DNA of 64,000 nucleotides from Ctena decussata (GCA_963989385.1 OZ022507.1:55935400-55999399); one strand, 5' to 3'; positions 23,501 to 31,269 are shown, counted from the stretch's first letter. Numbers and translations are program-made. The notes: generated by a model not told the origin, from the letters alone.

Positions 23501-25177
23501 TTTTAATTGCACGGGAGACAATTTTAAAGACACAAAATCTTTAACATCTAGTAACTTTGAACTGCTGGTTAAATGTCATAAGGTTCATAAGGTTTCTTAT
23601 TGGCGCTTACAAGGGAAATCCGAAAGTGTAAAAATTTAAGCGCATGTGCATTAAGCGTTTCATATTAGCTAGGGTGTTTTCAGTCAAAGTAAAATAATTT
23701 TGTAACAACTGATGCAAATCGAATACCAATAAGTTTAAAAGGTTGTCTCGCGTCTGGCAATTGAGACAAAAACATAGCAATATTTAGAAATATTGTTCAT
23801 TAGCTTTAAAATCGTGAATAATATATGTTACGTTTCTTTTTTTTGTTCAGTATAGTTTTTGAATCAAAAGCGTATTTTAGAAGTTTACAAAATTGCAGTA
23901 AACTGTCGTTTTCCGCTTCAGGGTCACAGATGAGGCTTTATTAGCCGAAACTACGTAGTCTGATCCATCATCTTTCTATGAATGTTTTCATTGCTTTGAA
24001 AGGAATTAATCCATAAGTGTTTTTCTTTATACCGTGTCTTTTTCATGTATATTACCTTGTACTCTTTCTATCTTAACATTCTTGATAGGGTCTGCTCCTT
24101 TCTCAAAATCGATGCTGCCTGTTATTCCCAACACAGAAACGTTAGCCATACACGACAGGATGATCTCGTTTATATCGGAATCTTTATACATAAACTCATC
24201 TAGACTCTTCGAGTGTCCTTTAAAAGCATTAGGGATACATTTAACACTCGTTATCCCAAAAACTGATATCTCAAATATAAAGCTTAAAGAGTTTCCTCTA
24301 ATATCAAAGAATAACGTTTGGACACATATTCTATTTATCGTTATATTTCAACTTTTGTCTCAAAATTGTTGATATCACAAGGTAAACTTTATTGGGCCAG
24401 CGAATTAAATTTGAGATATTAGTAAATTGAGATGAACTTCGACTTCGACATATCGAGAGCTGACTGTATATCTTAACGTTTCAATGGTATAGAGTATATG
24501 GTATATTATTTTGGCTGCTTTCTTATATGTCATCAAGTTACCACCAAATTAAAGTGCATTGTATCAATAGTTAATCAGTATGCAGTTCTGCACTATGGTT
24601 GTGTGTTCAAATCATTTTCAAAATGATGAGCATTTTGTGCGAATTAATGAGAATGAGATACATAACAGGCGCAAATTATTTTTTACTCAAGAGCTATAGT
24701 GTGAACAGCGAACCACTGAAAGCATATTTTACTAGTAGGAATGAATAAATATTGTTCTCAGAGTAAATTTAGAGTCGGCAAGTCATAATAAACAGATGGA
24801 ATCATACTAGTAAGAACTATAACAGTTGATGTTTTCCCTTTTTTCGATTATGATCATAACGATGTTCCCCAGAAGGCTCATGGGAGGAAACTGTAATATG
24901 CACCTCCATGTACCGAGTCTGTCTGTGTTCTCTACAAGTCGAAGCAGAGAGTTTGTGATTCAGACAATGCTCAGTTGTACTTAAACTAATAAGTATATAC
25001 ATGTACAGTCACAAGTGCAAAATGTTTTACCTTCTGTTTTTAAATAACCATCTGTACAATTTAAGGCAAGGGCTGCTACCCAAATATGGTCATAGCACTG
25101 GGCACTGATGAACTCAAACATGTACTTTGAGGGATCGTAGGTTTCTTCTTCTTTAAATAGAGTCTCATATTCTTCAA
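8428..25177 (-). CDS. GABA-B-type class C GPCR, partial gene (10 exons found)
   Basis: Ten minus-strand exons join in consistent phases into the C-terminal part of a Venus-flytrap domain, seven membrane helices and a 43-residue tail. Diagnostic family features are TAFGALFSKTWRV (TM3), FGAFLSFETRH (end of TM5), ALNDSHEIGM (start of TM6) and QLIVFLPK (end of TM7); all are close to metabotropic GABA-B receptors rather than mGluR or calcium-sensing receptors. GABA-B receptors couple to Gi/o at the plasma membrane. Oddities: a GC-AG intron after the TM4 exon; no recognisable exon for the about 20 residues with the conserved Cys between TM2 and TM3; a tail without the usual coiled coil; and no N-lobe exons found upstream. 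Introns are full of MITEs. It could be an orphan GABA-B-like receptor; breakage at the TM2-TM3 junction cannot be excluded. Confidence 0.85.
8754..8782. repeat. Perfect short hairpin (10-bp stem)
   Basis: AAGGGGCTAC and GTAGCCCCTT face each other across a 9-base loop. A second copy of one arm (AAGGGGCTACC) lies at 8829-8839. Confidence 0.7.
9255..9443 (-). CDS. GABA-B-like receptor, exon for TM6-TM7
   Basis: 63 codons, phase 0 at both ends, between acceptor ttttag (ending 9444) and donor AAG/GTGAAG. It contains ALNDSHEIGMCIYNVVV (TM6 start) and QLIVFLPK (TM7 end), both GABA-B signatures. Confidence 0.9.
9465..9675. mobile_element. Small MITE with 'gagtcaactctcgatatctc' ends
   Basis: The left end agagtcaactctcgatatct is mirrored by the right end gataccgagaggtgactgta. 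The same terminal motif recurs at about 24.44-24.47 kb (cgacatatcgagagctgact) and 43.98-44.00 kb. No transposase is present. Confidence 0.55.
10206..10256. repeat. Imperfect hairpin of the GATCAGAC family
   Basis: Outer arms ctctgattagactg and cagtctgatcagat enclose a short direct repeat gcactcaagt. Related hairpins recur at 10750, 48150, 49379 and 51664. Confidence 0.5.
10359..10505 (-). CDS. GABA-B-like receptor, exon for ECL2-TM5
   Basis: 49 codons, phase 0 at both ends; acceptor gtttcag, donor CAC/GTGAGT. It includes the conserved ECL2 cysteine (VQVCNSEY) and EGALLSFGAFLSFETRH. Confidence 0.9.
10750..10781. repeat. Hairpin, TCAGACGCCGC family
   Basis: tcagacgccgcaa / ttgcggtgtctga form a 13-bp stem with one G-T, followed by 'gggtctatac'. 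The same layout is seen at 49379 and 51664. Confidence 0.65.
10843..10982. repeat. Foldback MITE (about 65-bp arms)
   Basis: Left arm 'aaatttcatttttccgatg...gggtcatgtgcaaagtaa' is nearly the reverse complement of the right arm ending 'catcggaaaatgaaattt'. The core (GGGTC..GTGCAAAGTAA...TTCACGT..ACTTTGC...GACCC) is shared with 25328-25460. It lies in the intron between the TM4 and TM5 exons. Confidence 0.75.
12025..12147 (-). CDS. GABA-B-like receptor, exon for TM4
   Basis: 41 codons starting TIKDYQLIGIII and ending RKELTTE, with acceptor tttcag. The 3' boundary that keeps phase 0 is GAG/GCAAGT, a GC-AG donor with otherwise perfect consensus; the nearest GT would break the frame into the TM5 exon. 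Confidence 0.88.
12730..12837 (-). CDS. GABA-B-like receptor, exon for TM3
   Basis: 36 codons, phase 0: ARTYCFSLGFTIAFGALFSK then TWRV. Acceptor ctgtttcag, donor ATG/GTAAGA. Splices in frame to the TM4 exon. Confidence 0.92.
13030..13557. mobile_element. Tc1/mariner-type MITE, 528 bp, TA target duplication
   Basis: The left end CTGCTCAAAATAAGTA and the right-end reverse complement CTGCTCACAAAAAGTA are 25-bp terminal inverted repeats (about four differences). TA flanks both ends (13028-13029 and 13558-13559). No transposase. It sits in the long intron between the TM2 and TM3 exons. Confidence 0.8.
15088..15284. repeat. Large foldback palindrome, copy 1
   Basis: It starts 'gagacacgggaaaacaaaca' and ends with the mirrored '...tgttggttttattgtgtcgc'. 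Degenerate member of the family described at 20291 and 20634. Confidence 0.7.
15350..15830 (+). repeat. Dispersed repeat with tandem ATGGCGGACAAGATGGC motifs, copy 1
   Basis: An internal dimer of about 150 bp carries paired 'aagatggc(g/c)' motifs (near 15498, 15651 and 15804). The whole unit matches 18588-19065 in reverse orientation. Open frames that start within it are repeat-derived. Confidence 0.75.
15805..16032 (+). other. Short open frame starting in a repeat; not a supported gene
   Basis: A 75-residue frame begins at the third ATGGCGGAC motif (MADKMADEASIAEP). It has no recognisable domain and no splice context. Listed only because its first codons lie in a repeat that supplies an ATG in a good context. 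Confidence 0.15.
16095..16790 (+). repeat. Dispersed repeat, copy of the 7.6/55.9 kb family
   Basis: It contains 'gaccacagacaagtggacac', 'atgaatcatcacagacagca' and 'cgacacctggagatcc', all found in the 55.95-56.39 kb copy. It is intronic to the receptor gene. Confidence 0.65.
17510..17600 (-). repeat. tRNA-derived SINE head
   Basis: On the minus strand an A-box-like TAGAGTAGTTGG is followed at tRNA spacing by a B-box-like GGTTTGAATCC. No tRNA cloverleaf closes, so it is a SINE relic. Confidence 0.5.
17660..17770 (+). repeat. Tandem duplication, about 50-bp unit
   Basis: 'agtttatgcttttaactttc' + 'ccgtagcattgctcgg' occurs at about 17683 and again at about 17729 with few changes. Confidence 0.75.
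18009..18245 (+). repeat. Tandem duplication, about 120-bp unit with B-box-like motif
   Basis: 'tctggctgtggcatggcacg' + 'aacct(g/c)cgacactcac' occurs twice (about 18031 and 18162) and both copies end 'cgacgcaagcaa'. On the minus strand GGTTCGTGCC resembles a Pol III B box, so this may be a dimeric SINE fragment. Confidence 0.6.
18588..19065 (-). repeat. Dispersed repeat with ATGGCGGACAAGATGGC motifs, copy 2
   Basis: Reverse-strand copy of 15350-15830; together they form an inverted repeat around about 2.8 kb. Its outer edge ('agtctgggtgccgg') begins at the putative splice donor of the TM2 exon. Confidence 0.8.
19067..19131 (-). CDS. GABA-B-like receptor, exon for TM2
   Basis: It enters with one base completing a Lys codon and encodes IVKMSSPNINNILLIGCV and on to TY. 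The likely donor GTAGTC lies exactly where a dispersed repeat copy begins (18588-19065), so the 3' end of this exon is uncertain. Family members continue here with about 20 residues ending near a Cys; that piece was not found. Confidence 0.85.
19829..19979 (-). CDS. GABA-B-like receptor, exon for TM1
   Basis: 151 bp, phase 1 in and phase 2 out: GHVPRDSTYITDEDVS linker then TM1 (LAAIGITTAFIFCIFNIVHR). Acceptor tacattgtcag, donor AA/GTGTGT. Both phases match neighbours exactly. Confidence 0.92.
20235..20276 (-). ncRNA. Hammerhead-ribozyme-like fold (Penelope type)
   Basis: On the minus strand CTGAAGA - GGCC/GGCC stem II - GAAACGTA gives all invariant core bases (position 7 is free). The candidate cleavage triplet is GUA. 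Stem I has one mismatch and stem III is only the palindrome ACGU. Such folds are typical of Penelope-like element ends. Confidence 0.5.
20291..20526. repeat. Large foldback palindrome, copy 2 (about 110-bp arms)
   Basis: 'gagccgcaacgcgacaaaac' at the left mirrors 'gttttctcgtgtcgcggctc' at the right. The arms include 'agcgcagactcagatcagcc' and its complement. Transcription would give a long hairpin RNA. Confidence 0.85.
20634..20869. repeat. Large foldback palindrome, copy 3 (best preserved)
   Basis: It has the same ends as copy 2, only about 108 bp away, with long near-perfect arms around a short centre near 20745. The two adjacent copies could themselves pair. Confidence 0.88.
21800..22155. 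repeat. Nested inverted repeat with CTTCACCC tandem units
   Basis: Outer arms (about 21805-21880 and 22070-22150) carry 'gtcactctgttactcaatat' and its complement. An inner perfect palindrome is centred at about 22029 (ccaccat taac atggtgg). Between them 'acttcacccttacatcaact' repeats several times. The outer arm folds as a GACCCC/GGGGTC stem followed by GAAA, reminiscent of a decayed Penelope hammerhead end. Confidence 0.75.
22212..22298 (-). CDS. GABA-B-like receptor, end of Venus-flytrap domain
   Basis: 28 codons (KARVAVGTYIMDKDPRHFEW and on to IKWK) entered and left in phase 1. Acceptor ggctttttacag, donor AAAG/GTGAGA; an acceptor 12 bp upstream would add four codons in frame. Corresponds to the final beta strands before TM1 in GABA-B receptors. 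Confidence 0.9.
22949..23850. mobile_element. Tc1/mariner-type MITE, about 0.9 kb, TA target duplication
   Basis: Ends 'atgaacaaaaaaaaaaagaa' and 'ctgaacaaaaaaaagaaacg' (reverse complement of the right edge) are inverted and flanked by TA (22947-22948 and 23851-23852). No transposase frame. It is intronic to the receptor gene. Confidence 0.7.
23921..23966 (+). ncRNA. Hammerhead-ribozyme-like fold, one core base changed
   Basis: GGGTCA/TGATCC stem I (6 bp, one G-U), GGCT/AGCC stem II, ACT/AGT stem III and a GUC cleavage triplet are all present. The core reads CAGATGA instead of CTGATGA (position 4), which should abolish cleavage. Flanking DNA resembles that of the 30.5 kb copy. Confidence 0.6.
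24056..24217 (-). CDS. GABA-B-like receptor, Venus-flytrap C-lobe exon
   Basis: 162 bp, phase 1 to phase 1. It contains INEIILSCMANVSVLGITGS followed by IDF, matching the 'I..AM....F.GVTG.V.F' pattern of GABA-B receptors. Acceptor ttttaaag is weak; donor CAAG/GTAATA. Confidence 0.88.
25031..25177 (-). CDS. GABA-B-like receptor, Venus-flytrap C-lobe exon
   Basis: 147 bp, phase 1 to phase 1; acceptor gcattttaag, donor GAAG/GTAAAA. The phrase AQCYDHIWVAALALN matches 'YAYDAIW.LALALN' of the family. This is the most upstream exon recognised; earlier ligand-binding exons are missing from view. Confidence 0.88.
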
Positions 25178-25327
25178 CTTAAAATGCATAAAAAGAGACT
25201 GAAGTAACTTGATTTTAAAGCAAACCTTATCCTCTGTAAATATGTTAAAATTATTAGGATAACATTTTATACTAAACTCATAAACTGCAAATTCATCGAG
25301 TACGAAATGATGATATTTAAGGAATGT

Positions 25328-25460
25328 ATTTCATTTCTCTGGTGTTTATCAAAGTATAAACTACATTGGGTCGCGTGCAAAGTAAGTGATCCCCGAAAGG
25401 GTTCATGTGAACTTTGCCAGCGACCCAATGTAGTTTATACTGCGATAAATACCAAGAAAG
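25328..25460. repeat. Foldback MITE, same family as 10.84-10.98 kb
   Basis: 'ataaactacattgggtcgc' and 'gcgacccaatgtagtttat' are perfect inverted arms. The centre 'gtgcaaagtaagtga...ttcatgtgaactttgc' matches the 10.9 kb copy. Confidence 0.85.
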
Positions 25461-25684
25461 GACCTGGTATGATAAGGCCCATATTTGGCCCCCAGAAAAC
25501 TCATTTTTCAAAGGTTCTATTTCGATAACAAAAATGCATTCATAGGAAAGTTCTAACCTAAAATGTAACAGCAAATACAAAATCAACCAGTTCTTGCTTA
25601 AAATATTTGTTTTTAATCTTAAGCATACCCATACCCCCAACGGATTCTGGCGAAAATGACGAATTTGCGGCTTCCAAAATATAT

Positions 25685-25781
25685 GAGCCCGGCCTCCAGC
25701 ACATTTTATATTTTATATGCAGACATAATTTTGATATATTTACATGCCATGAAAATATTAGATGTGCTGGAGACCGGGCTC
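25685..25781. repeat. Hairpin of about 100 bases, pre-miRNA-like size
   Basis: GAGCCCGGCCTCCAGCACAT pairs with ATGTGCTGGAGACCGGGCTC with one mismatch across an AT-rich loop of about 55 bases. Size fits a miRNA precursor, but a small foldback repeat is equally likely. Confidence 0.55.
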
Positions 25782-26231
25782 TATGTTTATTTTTAACTTA
25801 TTGTTACCAAACTGGCAGCGTTTGGAACATTTTCCCTGTTTTCTAAAAACAAAAACGCCCATATCTCCGTTCATAGACAAAATAAACATATGTTGTGGGT
25901 ATTCATTTTCTTAGTTAGAACACAAGGAATAATTTGGTACACATTTCATTTTGATCTGTTTGAATTTTTTGGTTAGCGTCTCTGGACTTGCAAACTTGAG
26001 TGGGTGGGGTACCTTGACAGGCCTTGTGCAGTGCCTTGGTACCCAAGGTATAAGCATTTCATTAAAAGCCTATTATCAAGAGCTTCCAAAAGCTATTGTA
26101 AATGACTTATTTCTTTAAAGGAAAAATTATTAAACTCAGTTTTTCTTGCAATTTTCCTTCATATTATTGAACCAACATAGGCAGGTCAGAAATCTTGTTA
26201 TTCTGAGAAGTAACAATAATGTGAATCCAAA

Positions 26232-26264
26232 ATAAAAGGACATCTCCACGAGATGTCCTTTTAT
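26232..26264. repeat. Perfect 14-bp hairpin with 5-base loop
   Basis: ATAAAAGGACATCT - ccacg - AGATGTCCTTTTAT. Short, perfect and U-ending on either strand. Confidence 0.75.
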
Positions 26265-26424
26265 GCACTGAAAATGCAGGTTTTCAGACTGTAAAAAGTG
26301 TGAAATAGTAAGTGCAAAATTGAGTATCATTGAAAATGGTTACCTAGAAGCCTTGTTTTGGGGTGGTCAAAATAACACTTCACCAGCCATGATTTTGCTA
26401 TGGCTCAACTGATATCATCAAATT

Positions 26425-27990
26425 GTAGGAATATTCCTACGATTTGATTCATTCATGAACCATCAACTTCTTTTAAAATGAACAGCTATTCCAATATGTT
26501 GAAGAACTTAATTCAATCCAATTTTAAAACAGATCTTTCAGATTGTAGGAATATTCCTACATTTTCTGAGATGGTATATTTTCAATAAATGAAAGATCCT
26601 ACTAAATCGTAGGAATATACGATTTGATTCATTCATGAACCATCAACATCTTTTAAAACGAAAGGCTACTCCTATATTTCGAAGAAATTAGGTCAATCCA
26701 AATCTTACGCAGATCTTTCAGATCCTAGAAATATTCTACATTTTCAGAGATGGCATATTTTCAATAAATGAAAGATCCGACCAAATCGTAGGAATATTCC
26801 TACATTTCAATTCTAGTTCCTTCATCGGTTTCAAGGTAGGGAACGACAGAATAAAATTATTTATATTTATCTACAAATTGTAAAAGTATCCCTACATTTA
26901 GGAGAAATTCCATTTGCAGGGATGAAAACAAGTTCCATCATAATTCAAACCACATGTCTCAGAATGTAGGTATATTCCTACAATTTCCCCTTTGTTCCAT
27001 CATCATTTTTGTAACTGCAGAAAAATGCAGAGAGGAAATGATTACTATATCTATATCTTCGAAATCGTAGGAATATTCCTACAATTTGGAAAGGGCTTCT
27101 TTGTGACATATTAAACAAAACTGGGTTCAATCCGAATTCATCCAACATGTTGCAGATTGTAGGGATATTACTATATTCTAGAGATTACAACCAATTTTGT
27201 TCAACCCTATTTCAACGCAGATTTTTCAGATTGTAGGAATATTCCTTCAATTTGGATGATTGAAAATTTTTGATAAATAAAAAAAAATGAAATTGTAGGA
27301 AATATTCCTACATTTTTATTTACACTCCATAATCGCTTAAATGGAAGGGAATTATAATCTATATTTTACAATTTGTAGAAATATTCCTACATTCTGAAGA
27401 ATATTTAAGGCAAGAAGATTAGTTTAATCATAGTTCAAACCACATCTCTCAGATTGTAGGAATATTCCTACAATTTACTTTTTTATTCCATCATTATCTT
27501 TAAAACTGCAGAAAAATGCAAAGGGAAAATGATTGCTTTATCTTTATTTTACGAATCGTAGGAATATTCCTATTTGAAGATGACCCACTTTCAAGGAATG
27601 AGGGTAAGTTAAATCGCAATTCAAACCTTCTTGGAAATTCCTCATTTGTGAGGAATGAAAGTAAGATTTTGGTTTTATTAAATCAAAACTCAAGCCACAT
27701 CTTCTGGATTGTAGGAATATTCCTACATTTTGGAAATTGCTCCTTTACAAGAAAGTAACAACCAGATTTAGCTTAATTACACCTCAAGCCGCATCTCTCA
27801 GATTGTAGGAATATTCCTACAATTTATATTTTCATTATATCATCATTTTATTTTGTGAGTTGTTTCCATCCATATAAAACAAATTGTGGGAATATTCTTA
27901 CATTAGGAAAAATTCCTAATTTGCAAGGAATGAAAATAACAACCCAGTTGGATCAACTACATCTTCAAGCAACATATTCTTGATTGTGGG
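26425..27990. repeat. Array of GTAGGAATATTCCTAC palindromes
   Basis: Perfect 16-bp copies lie at 26425, 26545, 26788, 27067, 27456, 27711 and 27805. Roughly ten near-copies fall between them (for example 26608, 26966, 27234, 27295, 27558 and 27885). Larger units are also duplicated (about 180 bp, 26440 and 26620; about 490 bp, 26948 and 27439). The palindrome holds GAAnnTTC, an inverted pair of heat-shock-element half sites. No gene is seen. Confidence 0.85.
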
Positions 27991-28309
27991 AAAATTAAAT
28001 GGTAGGATATATTTTGTAGTAGACCAGGCTGGGTCGAGCCAGGGGTGCGTTCCGACCGGATTTAGAGTTTTTTTTTGCTTCGCGTTGTGTTTTAATTGAG
28101 AAAGCGAACTGACGGACACGAGAAAACGGTATACCCAGATTCAGTATCGCTGGATTTGAGGCCTAATGGGAAACTAGGGAAATGAAATTTAAAAAAAAGG
28201 AAAGATAAGTTTCAAATTAACATAAGCCCCGTATACATGGACAAATTTGCGTCTCTGAGTAAGTTTGCTTATATGCAAATTTTGCTTACCATGTGCAAAT
28301 CCACAACTA

Positions 28310-30010
28310 TCCAGGACATCCCTAACTTGGGAAATGCCTTACAGAGGAACAATAGATTCTCAGCAGATGGACAGAATATTGCTCAGAACTATACAACCAT
28401 GAAACTTACGGTGACAATGCGGTTCTGGACTGCAGCCGGCTCCCAGAAGAAGATCATCAACCGATCCTTCGTGAGGAAGTTGAGATTGCAGTAGCAGCAC
28501 TAAAGAAGGGGAAATCTGCCGGAGTTGATAATATACCTGCAGAACTTGTTCAAGCTGGCGGGGAGGCCATGATTGGTGTTCTAACAGATATTTGTAACAG
28601 CATCTGGAGAACAAGAGAATGGCCTACCCCATGGACTAAGTCTTTGATCATTACGCTCCCTAAAAAAGGCAACCTACAGCGCTGCCAGAACTACAGAACC
28701 ATCAGCCTCATCAGTCATTCAAGCAAAGTCATGCTGAAAGTCATCTTGAACAGGCTTAAACTACAAGCCGAGGAGATAATCGCTGAGGAACAGGCTGGGT
28801 TCCGAGCAGGAAGGAGCACCACAGAACAAATCTTCAACCTTAGAATCCTGTGTGAAAAGTATCTCCAACATCAGCAGAATCTGTACCATGTCTTCACTGA
28901 TTTCAAAAAAGCCTCTGACAGGGCATGGCATGCAGCCTTATGGGCCACCATGCGTAAGTTCAATATCAGTGCAAATCTATTTCGCACCATTGAGCAGCTA
29001 TACGACAAGGCTACAAGTGTAGTCCAGATAAATGGCAGCACAGGAGAATGGTTCAGAACAACAGTTGGTGTAAGACAAGGATGTCTTCTGTCACCCACCC
29101 TCTTCAACATTTTTCTCGAACGATCATGTCTGATGCTCTGGAAGAACATGAAGGAAAGGTTAGCATAGGCGGCAGAAACATTACCACTCTGCGGTTTGCC
29201 GATGACATAGACGCTCTAGCTGAGGAAGAGCAGGAATTAGAAGCTCTAGTTGAAAGTCTCGACCAAACCTGAACAAGGTATAAGATGGAGATCAGTGCTG
29301 AGAAGACCAAACTGATGACGAACAGCGCAGATGGCATCCAGAGGGAGATCAAGGTAAAAGGGCAGAAGCTTGGTACCGTAAACAGCTTCAAATACCTTGG
29401 AGCAGTTGTCTCAGATGATGGCTACATCCAGAAGGTTCTCTCAAGGATTGCACAAGCCACTTCAGCTCTTACCAAGCTGAAACCAATTTGGAGAAATAAC
29501 AAAATATCTCTTGGATCAAAGGTGAAACTTATGCGCTCCCTTGTCATTTCCATATTTCTGTATGCCTGTGAATCGTGGACCTTGACAGCAGAGTTAGAGA
29601 AAAGAACGCAGGCCTTTGAGATGAGATGCTACCGAAGGTTACTGAACATTTCATACAAGGACCATATAACCAATGAGGAGGTTCGCAGGAAGATCCAAGC
29701 AGCCATTGGAGAATATGATGAACTCCTGACGCTGGTCAAGAAACGGAAACTAAGGTGGTTTGGCCACGTCTCAATGTCAACTGGTTTAGCAAAGACAATT
29801 CTTCAGGGCACAATGAAAGGAAAAAGAAGAAGAGGCAGACCGAATAAGAGGTGGGAAGACAATATCAAGGGGTGGACAGGAATGGATTTTGCCAGCTCAA
29901 CTAGGGCAGCTGAAGACAGGACAAGGTGGAAAGGAATTGTTTTGAAGTCATCTGTGGTGCCCAAACGACCTAGCAAGGTTATGGGATAGAATAGAATAGA
30001 ATAGAATGTG
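28310..30010 (+). mobile_element. 5'-truncated, broken non-LTR retrotransposon (RT domain)
   Basis: Translated pieces give GKSAGVDNIPAEL, AEEQAGFRAGRSTTEQI, DFKKASDRAW, GVRQGCLLSPTLFNIFLE and FADDIDALAEEEQELEA, the ordered motifs of a LINE reverse transcriptase. A Cys-poor C-terminal region (RWFGHVSMSTG) and a (TAGAA)n tail at 29987-30006 follow. The endonuclease end is missing. A frameshift lies near 29120 and a TGA at 29271. RTE- or L1-related by eye; clade not resolved. Confidence 0.85.
28569..29989 (+). pseudogene. Reverse transcriptase pseudogene of the truncated LINE
   Basis: Three frame segments: 28569-29120 (RT motifs 1-5), then +1-shifted 29115-29271 (IMSDALEEHEGKVSIGGRN and FADD catalytic box), then after an in-frame TGA 29285-29989 (thumb and C-terminal region). 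The catalytic DD is intact, but the frameshift and stop make it non-autonomous. Confidence 0.85.
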
Positions 30011-30194
30011 CAAGTGAAAAGTATTTTTGCTTAGCGTTCACATGGTCAAAAATATCCAAAAAGACCCAGCAGTATGGATCGACTTTTCACATGACGCCCC
30101 CAAACGAATAAGAGGAACGTAGTGCATGGTGCTAAAAGAGTATTTTTAAAATATGTTCAGATTCTTTAGCATGTCCGGCTAGCTGCTCAGCGCG

Positions 30195-30250
30195 TATCCA
30201 GTATCCCCTGTATATCATTGGATCGCCGGTTCAAACCCCAGTCATGCTGG
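30195..30250 (+). repeat. tRNA-derived SINE head (B box GGTTCAAACC)
   Basis: AGCATG near 30169 and CATGCT at 30242-30247 could pair like an acceptor stem. TAGCTGCTCAGCGCG and GGTTCAAACCCC resemble A and B boxes. The arms are too degenerate for a tRNA gene. Confidence 0.4.
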
Positions 30251-30490
30251 ATTAATTTTCTCTAACATCTGACCGGACTGATACTGGACTGGCCCAGTGT
30301 TGCACGTGATAATTTGGCCCGGGTGGTAATTCACGAGACCGTGGTAACATGGACTCTCGAGGAACTCTGGCAAGCTGCGCACGTTTATTACATTTTAAGT
30401 AGGCCGAAATCAGTCTTTGAATCGACTGCCTTGTCAAAATTTAGAAAGTACAGTATGCTCTCCTCTGGCTTTTGTCGCCGGATCATGTCA

Positions 30491-30536
30491 GGGTCACTGA
30501 TGAGGCTTGAGTAGCCGAAACTTCGAAGTATTACCG
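30491..30536 (+). ncRNA. Hammerhead-ribozyme-like fold with intact core
   Basis: CTGATGA (30497-30503), GGCT-tgagt-AGCC stem II, GAAA (30517-30520), ACT/AGT stem III with a 4-base loop, and GUA cleavage triplet ending at 30530. Stem I (AGGGUCA with UUACC) has a mismatch. This is a type I hammerhead as found in Penelope-like elements and metazoan retrozymes. Confidence 0.65.
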
Positions 30537-30624
30537 ATGTACCTTCTTTATAGTGTATTCATTGCTCTTGAAAGAACTCTTTCAGTTTTTTTTTCATAAA
30601 CTTAATTTTCTTTTTGAATCGGGT

Positions 30625-30645
30625 GGGGGGGGGGGGGGGGGGGGG
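30625..30645 (+). repeat. Poly-G run of 21
   Basis: Uninterrupted G21 preceded by GGGT. Likely to fold as a G-quadruplex and prone to length change. Confidence 0.9.
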
Positions 30646-31189
30646 AGGGAAAAAATCCGCCTCCCCAATGTCAAAATCTTTCCGACGGCCCTGAACAATA
30701 ATACTGATCGTACCATTACTGTTAAGGACATGATATATTGATTTTCGCACTGTTTACATGTCGATCTTTAAATCGGACGGGCATGTAGTGTTTAAAAGAC
30801 TTGTCTTTAAAACAAATTAATGTTTATCGTAACATTACACAAAGGGTGCCGTAAATGATTTGTATACACTAGGCATGATACAACCATTACCGACGCATTT
30901 ATGAATAAAAAGTACACAGTATGTTAAGTACCATAAAATGTTACAGCTATGTCTGAGCAAAAAGTGTAGGCCAAGATAAGACTGCTCCTTCAGCCTGAAT
31001 GAGAAGTTTGATCATAGCATACTATGTTTTTATTTCATCTGCAGTTTTAGCCGCATAACTGCATTGGAAAAATTTATCTGTTAATATTTAGGAAAGTTAC
31101 AGCTATAATTGTAGGTGACCCAATATTTAGGACATTTACAATAAAAAGTTTGCGAAAGATTAAGATAAAAGATAAAGAAGCTTTATTTA

Positions 31190-31262
31190 ACGTCGCATAT
31201 TAGCTTAGTAGGTTAAGCACTGGCCTGCTGATCTAGCGGTTCTTGGTTCGATTCCATACGGC
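31190..31262 (+). repeat. tRNA-derived SINE with good A and B boxes
   Basis: A box TAGCTTAGTAGG (31201-31212) and B box GGTTCGATTCC (31245-31255) are at tRNA spacing. It is preceded by 'aagataaagaagctttattt' + 'aacgtcgcat'. The acceptor stem does not close, so it is a SINE rather than a tRNA gene. Confidence 0.6.
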
Positions 31263-31269
31263 GGAAATA

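Noticed and set aside
26425..27990. CRISPR-like array of palindromic repeats
   Set aside because: Eukaryotic context, irregular spacing, spacers are themselves duplicated, and no cas genes.
28871..29149. Minus-strand frames over the truncated LINE
   Set aside because: Antisense shadows of the reverse transcriptase.
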